Shown here one piece after another: positions 41,494 through 50,778 of a stretch of 53,116 bases of DNA (its first letter is position 1; every line of letters begins with the position of its first letter). Under the pieces are notes generated by a model that did not search any database, was not told the origin of the DNA, and saw only the letters and a list, made by a program, of their open reading frames with translations. The DNA is taken from assembly GCF_030282845.1 (NCBI RefSeq), contig NZ_JASTWE010000025.1, positions 1 through 53,116 on the forward strand, read 5' to 3'. A program made the translations under genes and the position numbers. The DNA comes from Pseudodesulfovibrio pelocollis. Lineage in GTDB: Bacteria; Desulfobacterota; Desulfovibrionia; Desulfovibrionales; Desulfovibrionaceae.

Positions 41494-43469
41494 CGGTCCT
41501 CCGCTTCGGCCTCGGCCGCGATGGCCTCCATGCGCTCCTCAAGCCCGGCCATGCGCCCCATAAGGTTCTCCACCCACTCCACGGACTCCTTGTAGGCCGC
41601 GTTGACCTTGAGCGCCTCCTCGGGCTTGGCGTAGGTGGCGGGGTCGTTCATCCGCTCTTCAAGTCCGGCCTGTTCATCAAGGGCCTTCTCCAGGTCTGCC
41701 TCAAGGGCGTCGTACTGCTTTTTCAGCGGCTTGAGCGCGCGATAGAGCGTGTTGCGCTCCTCGGCCCGCCGCCGCTTCTCATCCTTGGAAAGCCGGGTCT
41801 TGTCCCGCGCCGGTTCGGCCTCGCAAGCTTCAGGCTCGGCCTGGCACGCCTCCTGGCGCCGCTTTTCCAGATACCCTTCGTAGCCGCCCAGATACTGGAC
41901 GATGCCGCCTTCCTGGTCCAGCGCCCAGATCTCCTCGGCCACCTCGCCCAGCAGATAGCGGTCGTGAGCCACGAAGAGCAGCGTGCCCTCATAGTCCTTG
42001 AGGGCCTGGATGAGTCCCTCGCGGGTCTCGATGTCCAGATGGTTGGTGGGCTCGTCGAGGATAAGGAAATTGGCCCGGGCCAGAAACAGGCTGGCCAGCA
42101 GCAACCGGCTCTTCTCGCCGCCGGACAATCCCTTGACCTTGCGGTCGAAGAAGGGTTCGCCCAGCAGGAAGAGGCCGAGCACACCCATGACCTGCTCCTC
42201 GGTCAGCTTGGGGTCCGAGAGGCGGCGAATCTCGCCGATGACCGTGTTGTCAAGGTTGAGTATCTCGTGCTGGTGCTGGCTGAAGTAGCCGACCTGGGTA
42301 TTGGGACCGATCTTGACGTGTCCACCCGAGGGCGTGAGGTCGCCCATGATCAGCTTGAGCAGCGTGGACTTGCCCGCCCCGTTGGGAGCGGCCAGGGCCA
42401 CCTTCTTGCCCCGGAAAAGCTGGAAATCCAGACGGGGCCAAACAGACTGGCCCGAGTCGTAGTGAAACTCCAGGTCCACGGCGGCCACGGGCACCTTGTC
42501 GCCGCGCCTGGGTTCGGGCAGGCGAAAGCTCAGACTGCGGCCGCGATGGGACTCGGACTGGACCTGCTTGATCTGGCTCAGTTCCTCCTCGAGCTTCTCC
42601 ACCTTCTTCAGCTTGCTCTGGGCCTGGGCCGCCTTGCGCGCCTTGACGCGAAATTTGTTGATATACTTGTATTCGTTGTCAATACGGGCAGAGAGCTTGG
42701 CCGCTTCCTTGCGCCGCTGCTCGGCGTTCTCGCGGTCCCATTCCAGGAACTCGTCAAAGGACCCCTTGCGCAGCACCGGCCTGCCGCCGCCCAGGAAGAG
42801 CACATGGGTACCCACCCGGTTGAGAAATATCCGGTCGTGGACCACGAAGGCCAGGGCACCGCGGTAGTTGAGCAGGTAGTCCTCAAGCCATTCCACGGCC
42901 TCAAGGTCGAGGTGGTTGGTGGGCTCGTCAAGGAGCAGCACGTCCGCGCCCTGGAGCAGCACGCGCGCCAGCTTGGCCCGCTCGCGCCAGCCGCCGGAGA
43001 GTTCGCCAAGGGCCTTGTCCAGGTCGGTTTCGGCAAAACCGAGGCCGGTCAGGATGGCCCGCGCCTTGTGATCCGGATTGTAGCCGTGGAGCTCCTCGAA
43101 CTCGGCCTGCCGGTGGGCCAGCCTCTCGATGCGCTGGGAATCGCCGTCGGCCACGGCCCGCTCCCACTGCTCCCAGAACTCGTTCCAGGACGGCAGGGCC
43201 GAGAGCACCCAGGAGAGCAGATGCTGCTCAAGCACATTCCCGGCCATCTCCTGGGCCACATAGCCCACGCGCGCGCCCCGGGGCACGGTGATCTGGCCCT
43301 GGTCCGGCTCGATCTCCCCGGCCAGCACCTTGAGCAGCGTACTCTTGCCGCAGCCGTTGGGGCCGGTCAGGGCCAGGCGCATGCCCGGTATGACCTCGAA
43401 GGCGACATCCGAAAAAACGGTTTCGCCCCCGTAGGATTTGCTGAGACTCTGGACTGTGATTCGTGACAT
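41490..43469 (-). CDS. ABC-F family ATPase (Uup/YheS-like)
   Basis: 659 residues from ATG 43469 (GAAGGAACC). Two ABC domains without membrane segments: Walker A GPNGCGKST at 36-44 and APNGAGKST at about 360, signatures LSGGWRERAKLARVLL and LSGGEKSRLLLASLF, and two LDEPTNHLD Walker B motifs. The linker is charged helical, and the last about 100 residues form a coiled coil. ABC-F proteins act on ribosomes or, for Uup, on branched DNA. The Nudix gene overlaps its stop. Confidence 0.93.
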   Translation of the reverse strand: MSRITVQSLSKSYGGETVFSDVAFEVIPGMRLALTGPNGCGKSTLLKVLAGEIEPDQGQITVPRGARVGYVAQEMAGNVLEQHLLSWVLSALPSWNEFWEQWERAVADGDSQRIERLAHRQAEFEELHGYNPDHKARAILTGLGFAETDLDKALGELSGGWRERAKLARVLLQGADVLLLDEPTNHLDLEAVEWLEDYLLNYRGALAFVVHDRIFLNRVGTHVLFLGGGRPVLRKGSFDEFLEWDRENAEQRRKEAAKLSARIDNEYKYINKFRVKARKAAQAQSKLKKVEKLEEELSQIKQVQSESHRGRSLSFRLPEPRRGDKVPVAAVDLEFHYDSGQSVWPRLDFQLFRGKKVALAAPNGAGKSTLLKLIMGDLTPSGGHVKIGPNTQVGYFSQHQHEILNLDNTVIGEIRRLSDPKLTEEQVMGVLGLFLLGEPFFDRKVKGLSGGEKSRLLLASLFLARANFLILDEPTNHLDIETREGLIQALKDYEGTLLFVAHDRYLLGEVAEEIWALDQEGGIVQYLGGYEGYLEKRRQEACQAEPEACEAEPARDKTRLSKDEKRRRAEERNTLYRALKPLKKQYDALEADLEKALDEQAGLEERMNDPATYAKPEEALKVNAAYKESVEWVENLMGRMAGLEERMEAIAAEAEAEDR

Positions 43470-43537
43470 GGCGCGGGTTCCTTCGTGTCTGGGAATTGTG
43501 GGAATATAATGCGCGGGCCAAACATGCAAGAGGGCTT

Positions 43538-43566
43538 TTGACCCCGGCCCGGGCAACGGCTACACT
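43538..43566 (+). promoter_or_regulatory. Candidate promoter of the GIY-YIG gene, leaderless geometry
   Basis: TTGACC (43538-43543), exactly 17 bases, then TACACT (43561-43566). The ATG at 43574 is seven bases after the -10, so the transcript would start at or close to the start codon. No ribosome site precedes the ATG. Confidence 0.55.
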
Positions 43567-43573
43567 GCGCGCC

Positions 43574-43837
43574 ATGGAACCATGGTTCGTCTACCTCCTG
43601 CGCTGCGCCGACGGCACCCTTTACTGCGGTGTGACCAACGATCTGGCCCGCCGCCTGGCCCGGCACAACGCAGGCACTGCCTCGCGCTACACGCGCTCAA
43701 GAACGCCGGTGACTCTGATCGCCGCCGTGAGGGCCCCGTGCAAGGGCGACGCCCTCAGACTCGAAATGGCGGTCAAGAAGCAATCACGAAGCCGCAAGCT
43801 CGACTTTCTCCGGACGAGCGGCCCTCCAGCCGCCTGA
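43574..43837 (+). CDS. GIY-YIG domain protein (YhbQ/UPF0213-like)
   Basis: 87 residues from ATG 43574. WFVYLLRCADGTLYCGVTND is the GIY-YIG core (here VYLL and CGV), with LARRLARHNAGTASRYTRSR carrying the conserved Arg and SRYT; Glu in LRLEMAVKKQSRSRKL completes the site. Small free-standing members act on DNA or RNA, roles not well known. It is divergent from the ABC-F gene. Confidence 0.9.
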   Translation: MEPWFVYLLRCADGTLYCGVTNDLARRLARHNAGTASRYTRSRTPVTLIAAVRAPCKGDALRLEMAVKKQSRSRKLDFLRTSGPPAA

Positions 43838-43925
43838 GGGCGGAGCGTCGCTTCAGCTTGCGCACGGCACTGAACACGGCTAGAATGATGCTCATGCCAC
43901 CACGCCAGCACCGCCCCCACCGGCC

Positions 43926-44165
43926 ATGGTAGACGCCAGCACCACATACACCCTGCTGGTCATGGCCGGGTTCATCCTCGTGGCCCTGCTGGTGGTCCAT
44001 CATCACCACTGTTCCGATGCCGTGCGCCGTCGGCGCGGCGAGGTAGTGGCCGCCGAGCGCCATTACGGCGAAAAGATCACCGGCCTGGAGCGGCAGATCG
44101 ACGACCTCTCGGAAAAGCTTCTGGTGGTGGAGGAGCAACTGGCCGCCATGGAGGAGACGCGATGA
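43926..44165 (+). CDS. Small membrane-anchored coiled-coil protein
   Basis: 79 residues from ATG 43926, no strong ribosome site. Residues 7 to 24 (TYTLLVMAGFILVALLVV) are one membrane segment, followed by HHHHCSD and a helix GEKITGLERQIDDLSEKLLV that should coil. Family not recognised. It overlaps the next gene by ATGA; both look like partners in one inner-membrane complex. Confidence 0.7.
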   Translation: MVDASTTYTLLVMAGFILVALLVVHHHHCSDAVRRRRGEVVAAERHYGEKITGLERQIDDLSEKLLVVEEQLAAMEETR

Positions 44166-44611
44166 CCCTCTCCCTCGCCCTCCTCGGCCTCGGCCTTGTG
44201 GCCTTTGCCATGCTCCGGCGCCTGTTCTCCCTCAGGCGCGACGCCGAGCTTGCCTCGCTTGAGAACCGCCTTGGCACCGTGCGCGACCGCTTCGAATCCA
44301 TCCTGGCCCGCAAGCGCGATCTGGCCCGGGAACTGGATGACAAGGAGCGCGAACTGGCCACCCGGCGCAGCAACGGCGAAGGCATCCAGACCTTGCCGAT
44401 GTTCGATCTCGGCACTGAAACCATCGACGAGAACGAGCGGGTCAGCCGTTACCTGGTTTCCAAGGGCAAGATCACCCTTGAGCAGAGCCAGAAGGCGTTC
44501 GACAAGATGGGCACCCTCCAGATGGACTATCTGGCCGTATGCCTGACCCTTGGCTTCATCGACCTGGACACGGCCAAGGCGGTCGCCAGGGCTGGCAAGC
44601 CTGCCCGCTGA
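44162..44611 (+). CDS. Membrane-anchored coiled-coil protein, partner of the preceding gene
   Basis: 149 residues from ATG 44162, translationally coupled to the previous gene. Residues 2 to 20 (TLSLALLGLGLVAFAMLRR) are one membrane segment, then a long coil (ASLENRLGTVRDRFESILAR), a linker, and a globular end (RVSRYLVSKGKITLEQSQKA, then FDKMGTLQMDYLAVCLTLGF) of two short helical hairpins. Family unknown. The pair may form an envelope scaffold, which is inference only. Confidence 0.7.
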   Translation: MTLSLALLGLGLVAFAMLRRLFSLRRDAELASLENRLGTVRDRFESILARKRDLARELDDKERELATRRSNGEGIQTLPMFDLGTETIDENERVSRYLVSKGKITLEQSQKAFDKMGTLQMDYLAVCLTLGFIDLDTAKAVARAGKPAR

Positions 44612-44638
44612 ACGCAACCCCACCCCCGAAGCGCCAAA

Positions 44639-44666
44639 GGGCCGCACCGCCTGCGCGATGCGGCCC
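44639..44666. terminator. Terminator between the coiled-coil gene and leuB
   Basis: Bases 44639-44646 pair with 44659-44666 around a 12-base loop, in the 80-base gap between convergent genes. No clear T-run on either strand. Confidence 0.55.
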
Positions 44667-44691
44667 GCATAAGGCGGATGTGGGAGGGGGC

Positions 44692-45762
44692 CTAAATATT
44701 GGCCAGCACGGCCTCGGTCATTTCCACGCAACCCACGAGACGGCAGCCCTGCCGCATGATGTCGCCGGTGCGGTAGCCCTGCTCCAGGGCCTGCTCCACG
44801 GCCTGCTCGATGCAGTCCGCCTCCTCGGCCATGCCAAAGGAATGGCGCAGCATCATGGACACCGAAAGGATGGTGGCCAGGGGGTTGGCCTTGTCCTGGC
44901 CCGCGATGTCGGGAGCGGAGCCGTGGATGGGCTCGAACAGGCCGGGATTGGCCTCGCCCAGGGACGCGGACGGCAGCATGCCGATGGACCCGGTGATGGC
45001 CGCAGCCTCGTCCGAGAGGATGTCGCCAAAAAGGTTGCCCGTGACCATGACGTCGAACTGGGACGGGTCGCGCACCAGTTGCATGGCCGCGTTGTCCACA
45101 TACATGTGCGACAGTTCGATGTCCTTGTAATTCTTGGCGTGTTCGTCGATGACCACCTCGCGCCAGACCCGGGAGACGTCAAGCACGTTGGCCTTGTCCA
45201 CGGAGCAGACCCGGTTTGAGCGCTTGCGCGCGGCCTCGAAGGCGACCCGGGCGATGCGCCGGATTTCGTGCTCGTGGTAGCACATGGTGTTGGACCCGAA
45301 CCGCTCGCCGTCCTTCATGCCGTCAAAGCGCGGCTCGCCGAAGTAGATACCGCCGGTCAGTTCGCGCACCACCATGACGTCAAGACCTCGGGCCACGATG
45401 TCCGGCCGCAGGTAGCAGGCGTCGGCCAGTTGCCTGAAGAGCGTGGCCGGGCGCAGATTGGCGAAGAGCTTCAGCTCCTTTCGGATGCCGAGCAGCCCCT
45501 TTTCTGGCCTGATGGCCGGATCGATGGTGTCCCACTTGGGGCCGCCCACCGCGCCCAGGAGCACGGCGTCGGAATCCTTGCACATGGCGATGGTGTCGGC
45601 GGGCAGCGGCCCGCCCGTGGCGTCGATGGCGCAGCCGCCGATGAGGGCCTCGGCGGTCTCGAAGGAGCGGCCGTGCTTGGCCGCCACCTTGTCAAGCACG
45701 CGCAGGGCCTGGGCCACGATCTCGCGGCCGATGCCGTCGCCGGGCATAACGCAAATTTTCAT
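44692..45762 (-). CDS. leuB: 3-isopropylmalate dehydrogenase
   Basis: 356 residues from ATG 45762. [20 protein letters not shown] is the NAD-linked dehydrogenase start; [11 protein letters not shown] and [10 protein letters not shown] bind substrate; [12 protein letters not shown] is the LeuB-specific stretch; [20 protein letters not shown] is the nucleotide and metal end. It oxidises and decarboxylates 3-isopropylmalate to 2-ketoisocaproate. It is the last gene of leuACDB. Confidence 0.96.
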   Translation of the reverse strand: MKICVMPGDGIGREIVAQALRVLDKVAAKHGRSFETAEALIGGCAIDATGGPLPADTIAMCKDSDAVLLGAVGGPKWDTIDPAIRPEKGLLGIRKELKLFANLRPATLFRQLADACYLRPDIVARGLDVMVVRELTGGIYFGEPRFDGMKDGERFGSNTMCYHEHEIRRIARVAFEAARKRSNRVCSVDKANVLDVSRVWREVVIDEHAKNYKDIELSHMYVDNAAMQLVRDPSQFDVMVTGNLFGDILSDEAAAITGSIGMLPSASLGEANPGLFEPIHGSAPDIAGQDKANPLATILSVSMMLRHSFGMAEEADCIEQAVEQALEQGYRTGDIMRQGCRLVGCVEMTEAVLANI

Positions 45763-45804
45763 AGTCTTCTCCAGTGATTGTGGTCGGTTTCTTCCGGTTT
45801 GCGG

Positions 45805-46296
45805 TCAGGCCAGCTTGTGCTTGACGTAGTCAACAAGGCCGCCCGCGTCCAGAATCTCCTGCATGAAGGGCGGCACCGGGGCGCTGGCGATCTCGTCCCC
45901 GGTGGTCAGGTTGCGGATGACGCCGGTGGCGGTGTCCACCTCAATCTGATCCGTGTCCCTGATTTTTTCAATGTCATCGCCCACTTCGAGGAGCACCAGC
46001 CCCATGTTGAAGCCGTTGCGATAGAAGATGCGGGCAAAGCTCCTGGCCACCACCACCGGGATGCCCGCGCCCAGAATGGAGATGGGCGCGTGCTCGCGCG
46101 AGGAACCGCAGCCGAAGTTGTCACCGGCCACGAGGATGTCGTTGCCCTTGACGCGCTTGATCCAGCCCGCCTCAAGGCCCTCCATGCAGTTGGCACCCAG
46201 CTCGGCGGAATCGGTGGTCACCAGGAAACGGGCCGGGATGATGGCATCGGTGTCTATGTGGTCGCCCACCAGGTGGGCGGTTCCGGTCACTTTCAT
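45805..46296 (-). CDS. leuD: 3-isopropylmalate dehydratase small subunit
   Basis: 163 residues from ATG 46296 (AGGAGAAAGACC). [15 protein letters not shown] and [16 protein letters not shown] are the swivel-domain marks (Ser and Arg of GCGSSREH bind substrate). At 163 residues it is the short archaeal/Thermotoga type, matching its short LeuC. Together they isomerise 2- to 3-isopropylmalate. Confidence 0.95.
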   Translation of the reverse strand: MKVTGTAHLVGDHIDTDAIIPARFLVTTDSAELGANCMEGLEAGWIKRVKGNDILVAGDNFGCGSSREHAPISILGAGIPVVVARSFARIFYRNGFNMGLVLLEVGDDIEKIRDTDQIEVDTATGVIRNLTTGDEIASAPVPPFMQEILDAGGLVDYVKHKLA

Positions 46297-46306
46297 GGTC
46301 TTTCTC

Positions 46307-47566
46307 CTAGAGTTTGGCCGGGTTGATGATCTCGCCGGCCACGGCGCTGGCCGCGGCCACCCAGGGGTTGGACAGGAACACCTCGCTGTCGAGGGACCCC
46401 ATGCGGCCCTTGAAGTTGCGGTTGGTGGTGGCCACGGTGCGTTCGCCCCCGGCCAGGATGCCCATGTGTCCGCCCAGGCACGGCCCGCAGGTGGGCGGCC
46501 CCACGATGCAGCCCGCGTCCATGAATATCTCCATCAGCCCTTCCTTCATGCATTGCTTCCAGATGGCGGGGGTGGCGGGCAGGATGATGCAGCGCACCTT
46601 GGGATCAACCTTGCGCCCCTTGAGGATGGATGCGGCCTCGCGCATGTCCTCGATGCGGCCGTTGGTGCAGGAGCCGATGACCGACTGATGGATGCGCAGG
46701 CCCGAAGTCTCGTCCACGGGCTTGACGTTGTCCGGCAGGTGCGGACAGGCAATCTGCGGGGCCATGGAGGTGACGTCGATCTCGATGACCCGCTCGTAGA
46801 CCGCGTCGCTGTCGGGCGTCATGGCCACGTCGCCCTGGCGGCCCGCTGCCGCAGTATAGGCCAGAGTCTTGGCGTCCACCGGGAACAGGCCGACCTTGCC
46901 ACCTGCCTCGATGGCCATGTTGGCCATGGTCATGCGGCCCTCCACGGTCAGATTGTCCACGGCCTCGCCGGAAAATTCCAGGGCCTTGTAGAGCGCCCCG
47001 GCCACGCCGATGCGGCCGATGAGGTTGAGGATATAGTCCTTGCCGCCCACGTACTGGCCCGGCTTGCCGGTGATGTTCACCCGAATGGTGGGCGGCACCT
47101 TGAACCAGGTCTCGCCCAGGGCCATGGCCGCACCGATGTCGGTGGAGCCCATACCCGTGGCGAATGCGCCCAGGCCGCCGTAGGTGCAGGTGTGCGAGTC
47201 AGCGCCCACCACCACGTCGCCCGGGCCGACAATGCCCTTTTCGGGCAGCAGGGCGTGCTCCACGCCCACGTCGCCGCACTCGTAGTAGTGGGTCACGCCC
47301 ATGGCCTCGGCAAACTCGCGCACCAGCTTGACCTGCTCGGCGGAGTCGATGTCCTTGTTGGGGGTGAAGTGGTCGCAGACCAGCGCCACCTTGTCCCTGT
47401 CAAAGACCTTTTTCGCGCCCATGGCCTTGAACGACTTGATGGCCAGCGGCGCGGTGATGTCGTTGGCCAGGACAATGGACACGCGGCACTGGACGATCTG
47501 CCCGGCCCCGGCGATCTCCTGGTCCGTATGTCCCTGAAGGATTTTCTCGGCTAAGGTATGGCCCAT
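46307..47566 (-). CDS. leuC: 3-isopropylmalate dehydratase large subunit
   Basis: 419 residues from ATG 47566. Aconitase fold: [40 protein letters not shown] and [14 protein letters not shown] give the three cluster cysteines (Cys in SHTCT, then Cys-x2-Cys). About 50 residues shorter than E. coli LeuC, it is the archaeal-like class. The 4Fe-4S cluster binds and activates substrate. Confidence 0.95.
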   Translation of the reverse strand: MGHTLAEKILQGHTDQEIAGAGQIVQCRVSIVLANDITAPLAIKSFKAMGAKKVFDRDKVALVCDHFTPNKDIDSAEQVKLVREFAEAMGVTHYYECGDVGVEHALLPEKGIVGPGDVVVGADSHTCTYGGLGAFATGMGSTDIGAAMALGETWFKVPPTIRVNITGKPGQYVGGKDYILNLIGRIGVAGALYKALEFSGEAVDNLTVEGRMTMANMAIEAGGKVGLFPVDAKTLAYTAAAGRQGDVAMTPDSDAVYERVIEIDVTSMAPQIACPHLPDNVKPVDETSGLRIHQSVIGSCTNGRIEDMREAASILKGRKVDPKVRCIILPATPAIWKQCMKEGLMEIFMDAGCIVGPPTCGPCLGGHMGILAGGERTVATTNRNFKGRMGSLDSEVFLSNPWVAAASAVAGEIINPAKL

Positions 47567-47569
47567 CGT

Positions 47570-49105
47570 CTATTTCTCCTCTTTGGCTTTCTCAAGCCTG
47601 TTCAATGCGTTGATCATGGCCAGGGCGCTGGCCCTGATGACGTCGCCGTCATTGGCGCGGCCCACGGCCTTGACGCCGTCGTGCTCGATGCGCACCGCCA
47701 CCCCGGCCAGGGCGTCCGAGCCCTCGGTCACGGCGTTGACCGAATAATGTTCGAGCTTCGGCGCTGTCCCCACAAGGGAGTAGATGGACTTGAACACCGC
47801 GTCAACTGAACCTTCGCCGAATTCGCTGGTGCGCCGGACCTCGACCTCCTCGCCCTCGCGGCCGAACTCCATGACCATGGCCGAATGGGGCGGCACATTG
47901 CCCGTGCCCGAGAACACGCTCATGTCCACCAGCCGGAAGCGGTCCAGGCGGCGGTAGACCTTCTCCAGGATGAGCGCCTCCACGTCCTCGTCAAAGACCT
48001 GCTCCTTCTTGTCGGCCAGGTCCTTGACCGCCTTGAAGAGCACCTGCACCTGATCATTGTCCAGCGCGTAGCCAAGCTCCTCGGCCTTCTTGCGCACCGC
48101 GTGGGAGCCGGAATGCTTGCCGATGACGATGTCGTTGCTGGTGCGGCCAATGGAGGCCGGGGTCATGATCTCATAGGTCAGCCGGTTCTTGAACACGCCG
48201 TCCTGGTGGACGCCGGACTCGTGGGCAAAGGCGTTGGCCCCGACAATGGCCTTGTTGGGCGGGATGGGCATGCCGATGATCTGCGAGAGGCGGCGGCAGG
48301 AGGGGAATATCTGCTCGGTGACGATGCCGGTCTCGACGTTGTACAACTCCTTGCGGGTGTTCAGCGCCATGACCAGATCCTCAAGCGCGGCATTGCCCGC
48401 CCGCTCGCCGATGCCGAGCACCGTGCATTCCACCTGGCGCGCCCCGGCCCGGATGGCGGCCAGGCTGTTGGCCACGGCCGACCCCAGGTCGTTGTGGCAG
48501 TGGACGCTGATGATCGCCCTGTCCACGCCCCGCACATTCTCCATCAGGTACTTGATCAGTTCATGATACTCGAATGGCTGGGTATACCCCACTGTGTCCG
48601 GGATGTTGACCACCCTGGCCCCGGCCTCGATGACCGCCTCCGTGACCTTGACCAGGAAGTCCCAGTCCGAGCGCGAAGCGTCCTCGGCCGAGAACTCCAC
48701 GTTGTCCGTGTAGGAGGCCGCGTGGCGCACGGCCTTTTCGGCCATGACCAGAACCTCGTCGGCGGTCTTGCCGAGCTTGTATTTCATGTGGATGTCGCTG
48801 GTGGCGAGGAAGGTGTGGATACGCGGATTGCGCGCCTCCCTGACAGCCTCCCAGCAGCGGTCGATATCACCGGTCACGGCCCGGCACAGCCCGGCCACCT
48901 GGACATCTGAGACCGCCTTGGCGATGGCCTGCACGGCCTCGAAATCGCCCTGGCTGGCAATGGGGAACCCCGCCTCGATGATGTCCACGCCCAGCGTTTC
49001 GAGCTGGCGGGCCATGCGTATCTTCTCGTCCAGGTTCATGGTCGCGCCGGGCGACTGCTCGCCGTCGCGCAGGGTGGTGTCAAAGACGTATACTCTGTCG
49101 GCCAT
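47570..49105 (-). CDS. leuA: 2-isopropylmalate synthase
   Basis: 511 residues from ATG 49105 with GGAGGAAAC upstream; the frame is open further upstream but starts without a ribosome site. [20 protein letters not shown] holds the Arg-Asp of the active site; [20 protein letters not shown] gives the metal-binding His-x-His; [16 protein letters not shown] ends the TIM barrel. The last about 120 residues are the leucine feedback domain. It condenses acetyl-CoA with 2-ketoisovalerate. Only three bases separate it from leuC. Confidence 0.95.
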   Translation of the reverse strand: MADRVYVFDTTLRDGEQSPGATMNLDEKIRMARQLETLGVDIIEAGFPIASQGDFEAVQAIAKAVSDVQVAGLCRAVTGDIDRCWEAVREARNPRIHTFLATSDIHMKYKLGKTADEVLVMAEKAVRHAASYTDNVEFSAEDASRSDWDFLVKVTEAVIEAGARVVNIPDTVGYTQPFEYHELIKYLMENVRGVDRAIISVHCHNDLGSAVANSLAAIRAGARQVECTVLGIGERAGNAALEDLVMALNTRKELYNVETGIVTEQIFPSCRRLSQIIGMPIPPNKAIVGANAFAHESGVHQDGVFKNRLTYEIMTPASIGRTSNDIVIGKHSGSHAVRKKAEELGYALDNDQVQVLFKAVKDLADKKEQVFDEDVEALILEKVYRRLDRFRLVDMSVFSGTGNVPPHSAMVMEFGREGEEVEVRRTSEFGEGSVDAVFKSIYSLVGTAPKLEHYSVNAVTEGSDALAGVAVRIEHDGVKAVGRANDGDVIRASALAMINALNRLEKAKEEK

Positions 49106-49160
49106 TGTTTCCTCCGTGGTGTCCTTCTCGCCAAGGACGTTGACATGATTCGTGAATATG

Positions 49161-49190
49161 AAAAACCCGCCGGCGCGCATCAGATGCGCG
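49161..49190 (-). terminator. Stem-loop with U-run between pssA and leuA
   Basis: On the minus strand a 7-bp stem (49184-49190 with 49174-49180, three-base loop) is followed eight bases later by five U (49165-49161), 56 bases before the leuA start. It may be a weak terminator after pssA or an attenuator of leuA. I see no leucine-rich leader peptide. Confidence 0.35.
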
Positions 49191-49235
49191 GCGTTTCGGG
49201 GGCAGTACGACGTACCGGTATGGGACGGGTGAGAG

Positions 49236-50006
49236 CTAGCCTAGCTCTTCCTTGGAGCTGTCCCGCAGTAGTCGCTTGCCGCGGCGGGATAGTAGGAAAA
49301 GGGTGTAGATCGGGCCGGAGATGAGGTAGCCCAGGAAAATGATGAAGCCCAGCAGCCTGGGGCGCGAGGCCACCAGGGAGAAGACCAGGATCGCCGTGAC
49401 CATCCAGCTGAAGGGATGGGCGGTGAAGGCGCTGAGCTCCTTGAAGGAATAGAACCGGATCGTGCTGACCATGAAGAAGGAGAGCACATAGACCAGCACC
49501 AGGGTGCCGGTGGGCAGCAGCGTTTCCATGGCCGACTCTGGCAGGTACACGGTGAAGAGTACCAGGGTGGCCAGGGTGCAGGCCGCAGCCGGAATGGGCA
49601 GGCCCACGAAGTGCTTCTTGGAGGTGGTGGCGGTCTGGACATTGAACCGGGCCAGCCGCAGCGCGCCGCAGGCCATGAACAGGAAGGCGGCCATCAGGCC
49701 CAGCCTGCCGAAGTCCTCCAGCACCCAGAGATAGACCATGATGGCGGGCACCACGCCAAAGGCGACCAGATCGGCCAGGGAGTCGAGCTGGACGCCGAAC
49801 TCGCTGGTGGTGTTGGTCAGCCGCGCCACCTTGCCGTCCAGGCCGTCGAACACGCAGCTGGCCAGGATGCACAGGGCGCAGGCGACGAAATCGCCCTGGA
49901 TGGCCCAGGTGAGTCCCAGAAAGCCGATGAACAGGCTGGCCGTGGTCAGCAGGTTCGGCAGAAGGTAGACGCTCTTGTGTCGCGCCAAATCCGTCTCCTC
50001 GGTCAT
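49236..50006 (-). CDS. pssA: CDP-diacylglycerol-serine O-phosphatidyltransferase
   Basis: 256 residues from ATG 50006; the frame extends upstream to 50084 but without a better start. The CDP-alcohol motif is perfect: Asp57-Gly58, Ala61-Arg62, Gly71, Asp75, Asp79. Seven to eight membrane segments surround it. It makes phosphatidylserine at the inner membrane. The next enzyme, Psd, lies directly upstream in the same unit. Confidence 0.94.
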   Translation of the reverse strand: MTEETDLARHKSVYLLPNLLTTASLFIGFLGLTWAIQGDFVACALCILASCVFDGLDGKVARLTNTTSEFGVQLDSLADLVAFGVVPAIMVYLWVLEDFGRLGLMAAFLFMACGALRLARFNVQTATTSKKHFVGLPIPAAACTLATLVLFTVYLPESAMETLLPTGTLVLVYVLSFFMVSTIRFYSFKELSAFTAHPFSWMVTAILVFSLVASRPRLLGFIIFLGYLISGPIYTLFLLSRRGKRLLRDSSKEELG

Positions 50007-50031
50007 TGTGTCCGCAGTATCGCCCCCCGGC

Positions 50032-50679
50032 TCAGGCCTTGCGCCTCTCGGCCAGGGGCGTCTCGCCAGCGACAACGGTGTCACCGACGCTCACAAGGGA
50101 TACATAGCCATCAGGCATGTAAAGGTCAACTCTCGAACCGAATTTGATCAGACCAAACCGCTCACCGCGCTTGAGCTTGTCCCCGGGCTCGGCCCAGCAG
50201 ACGATGCGCCGCGCGATGAGTCCGGCGATCTGGACCATGGTGAAGCGCTGGTTGCCCTTGCCGGTGATGACCACCACGTTGCGCTCGTTGTCCTTGCTCG
50301 CCTTGTCAAAGGAGGCGTTGAAGAACTTGCCGGGAATGTAGCGGATCAGCTCGATCTTGCCGGACACGGGCATGCGGTTCACGTGCACGTTGAGGACGTT
50401 CATGAAGATACACACGACCTGACGCATCTCGCCGGTCACCGGGTCGGCGGCCTGGCCCACCTTGATCACCCTGCCGTCGGCGGGCGAGGCCACGGCCTCG
50501 GCATCCTCGGGGCCGACCCGCTCGGGGTCGCGAAAAAAATGGCCGATGAAGCAGGTGACGGCCAGCCCGAGCAGGGCCAGGGGCCACCAGCCCATGATCG
50601 CGACAACCAGCGTCGCGAAAGCGGCGATGACTATATAGGGAATGCCCTCCAGGGCCAGTCCGACAGACGGTTTCTGCAT
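50032..50679 (-). CDS. psd: Phosphatidylserine decarboxylase, short (archaeal-type) proenzyme
   Basis: 215 residues from ATG 50679 (AAGGAGCGAGAAG upstream). Two N-terminal membrane segments, then FFRDPERVGPEDAEAVASPA and DGRVIKVGQA, VHVNRMPVSGKIELIRYIPG, and the self-cleavage site Gly181-Ser182 (KFGSRVDLYMP), where Ser becomes the pyruvoyl group. It makes phosphatidylethanolamine from the PssA product. Shorter than E. coli Psd (322). Confidence 0.94.
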   Translation of the reverse strand: MQKPSVGLALEGIPYIVIAAFATLVVAIMGWWPLALLGLAVTCFIGHFFRDPERVGPEDAEAVASPADGRVIKVGQAADPVTGEMRQVVCIFMNVLNVHVNRMPVSGKIELIRYIPGKFFNASFDKASKDNERNVVVITGKGNQRFTMVQIAGLIARRIVCWAEPGDKLKRGERFGLIKFGSRVDLYMPDGYVSLVSVGDTVVAGETPLAERRKA

Positions 50680-50743
50680 TGCTTCTCGCTCCTTGTCTCT
50701 TTCACGGCTCTCTACCCCCAGGGGCGGCAAACCGCAAGTTCGT

Positions 50744-50772
50744 TTTACAATCTGCGCCCCTTGACATAGAAT
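50744..50772 (+). promoter_or_regulatory. Promoter of the YdjM-like gene, leaderless geometry
   Basis: TTTACA (50744-50749), 17 bases, TAGAAT (50767-50772): five of six consensus bases in each box. The ATG at 50779 is six bases after the -10, so the expected start of transcription is at the ATG itself, and no ribosome site is present. The divergent psd unit starts 100 bases to the left. Confidence 0.7.
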
Positions 50773-50778
50773 CGCTCC

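Noticed and set aside
43574-43837. Homing endonuclease
   Set aside because: Although GIY-YIG, the protein is only 87 residues, lacks a DNA-recognition domain, and is not inside an intron or intein.
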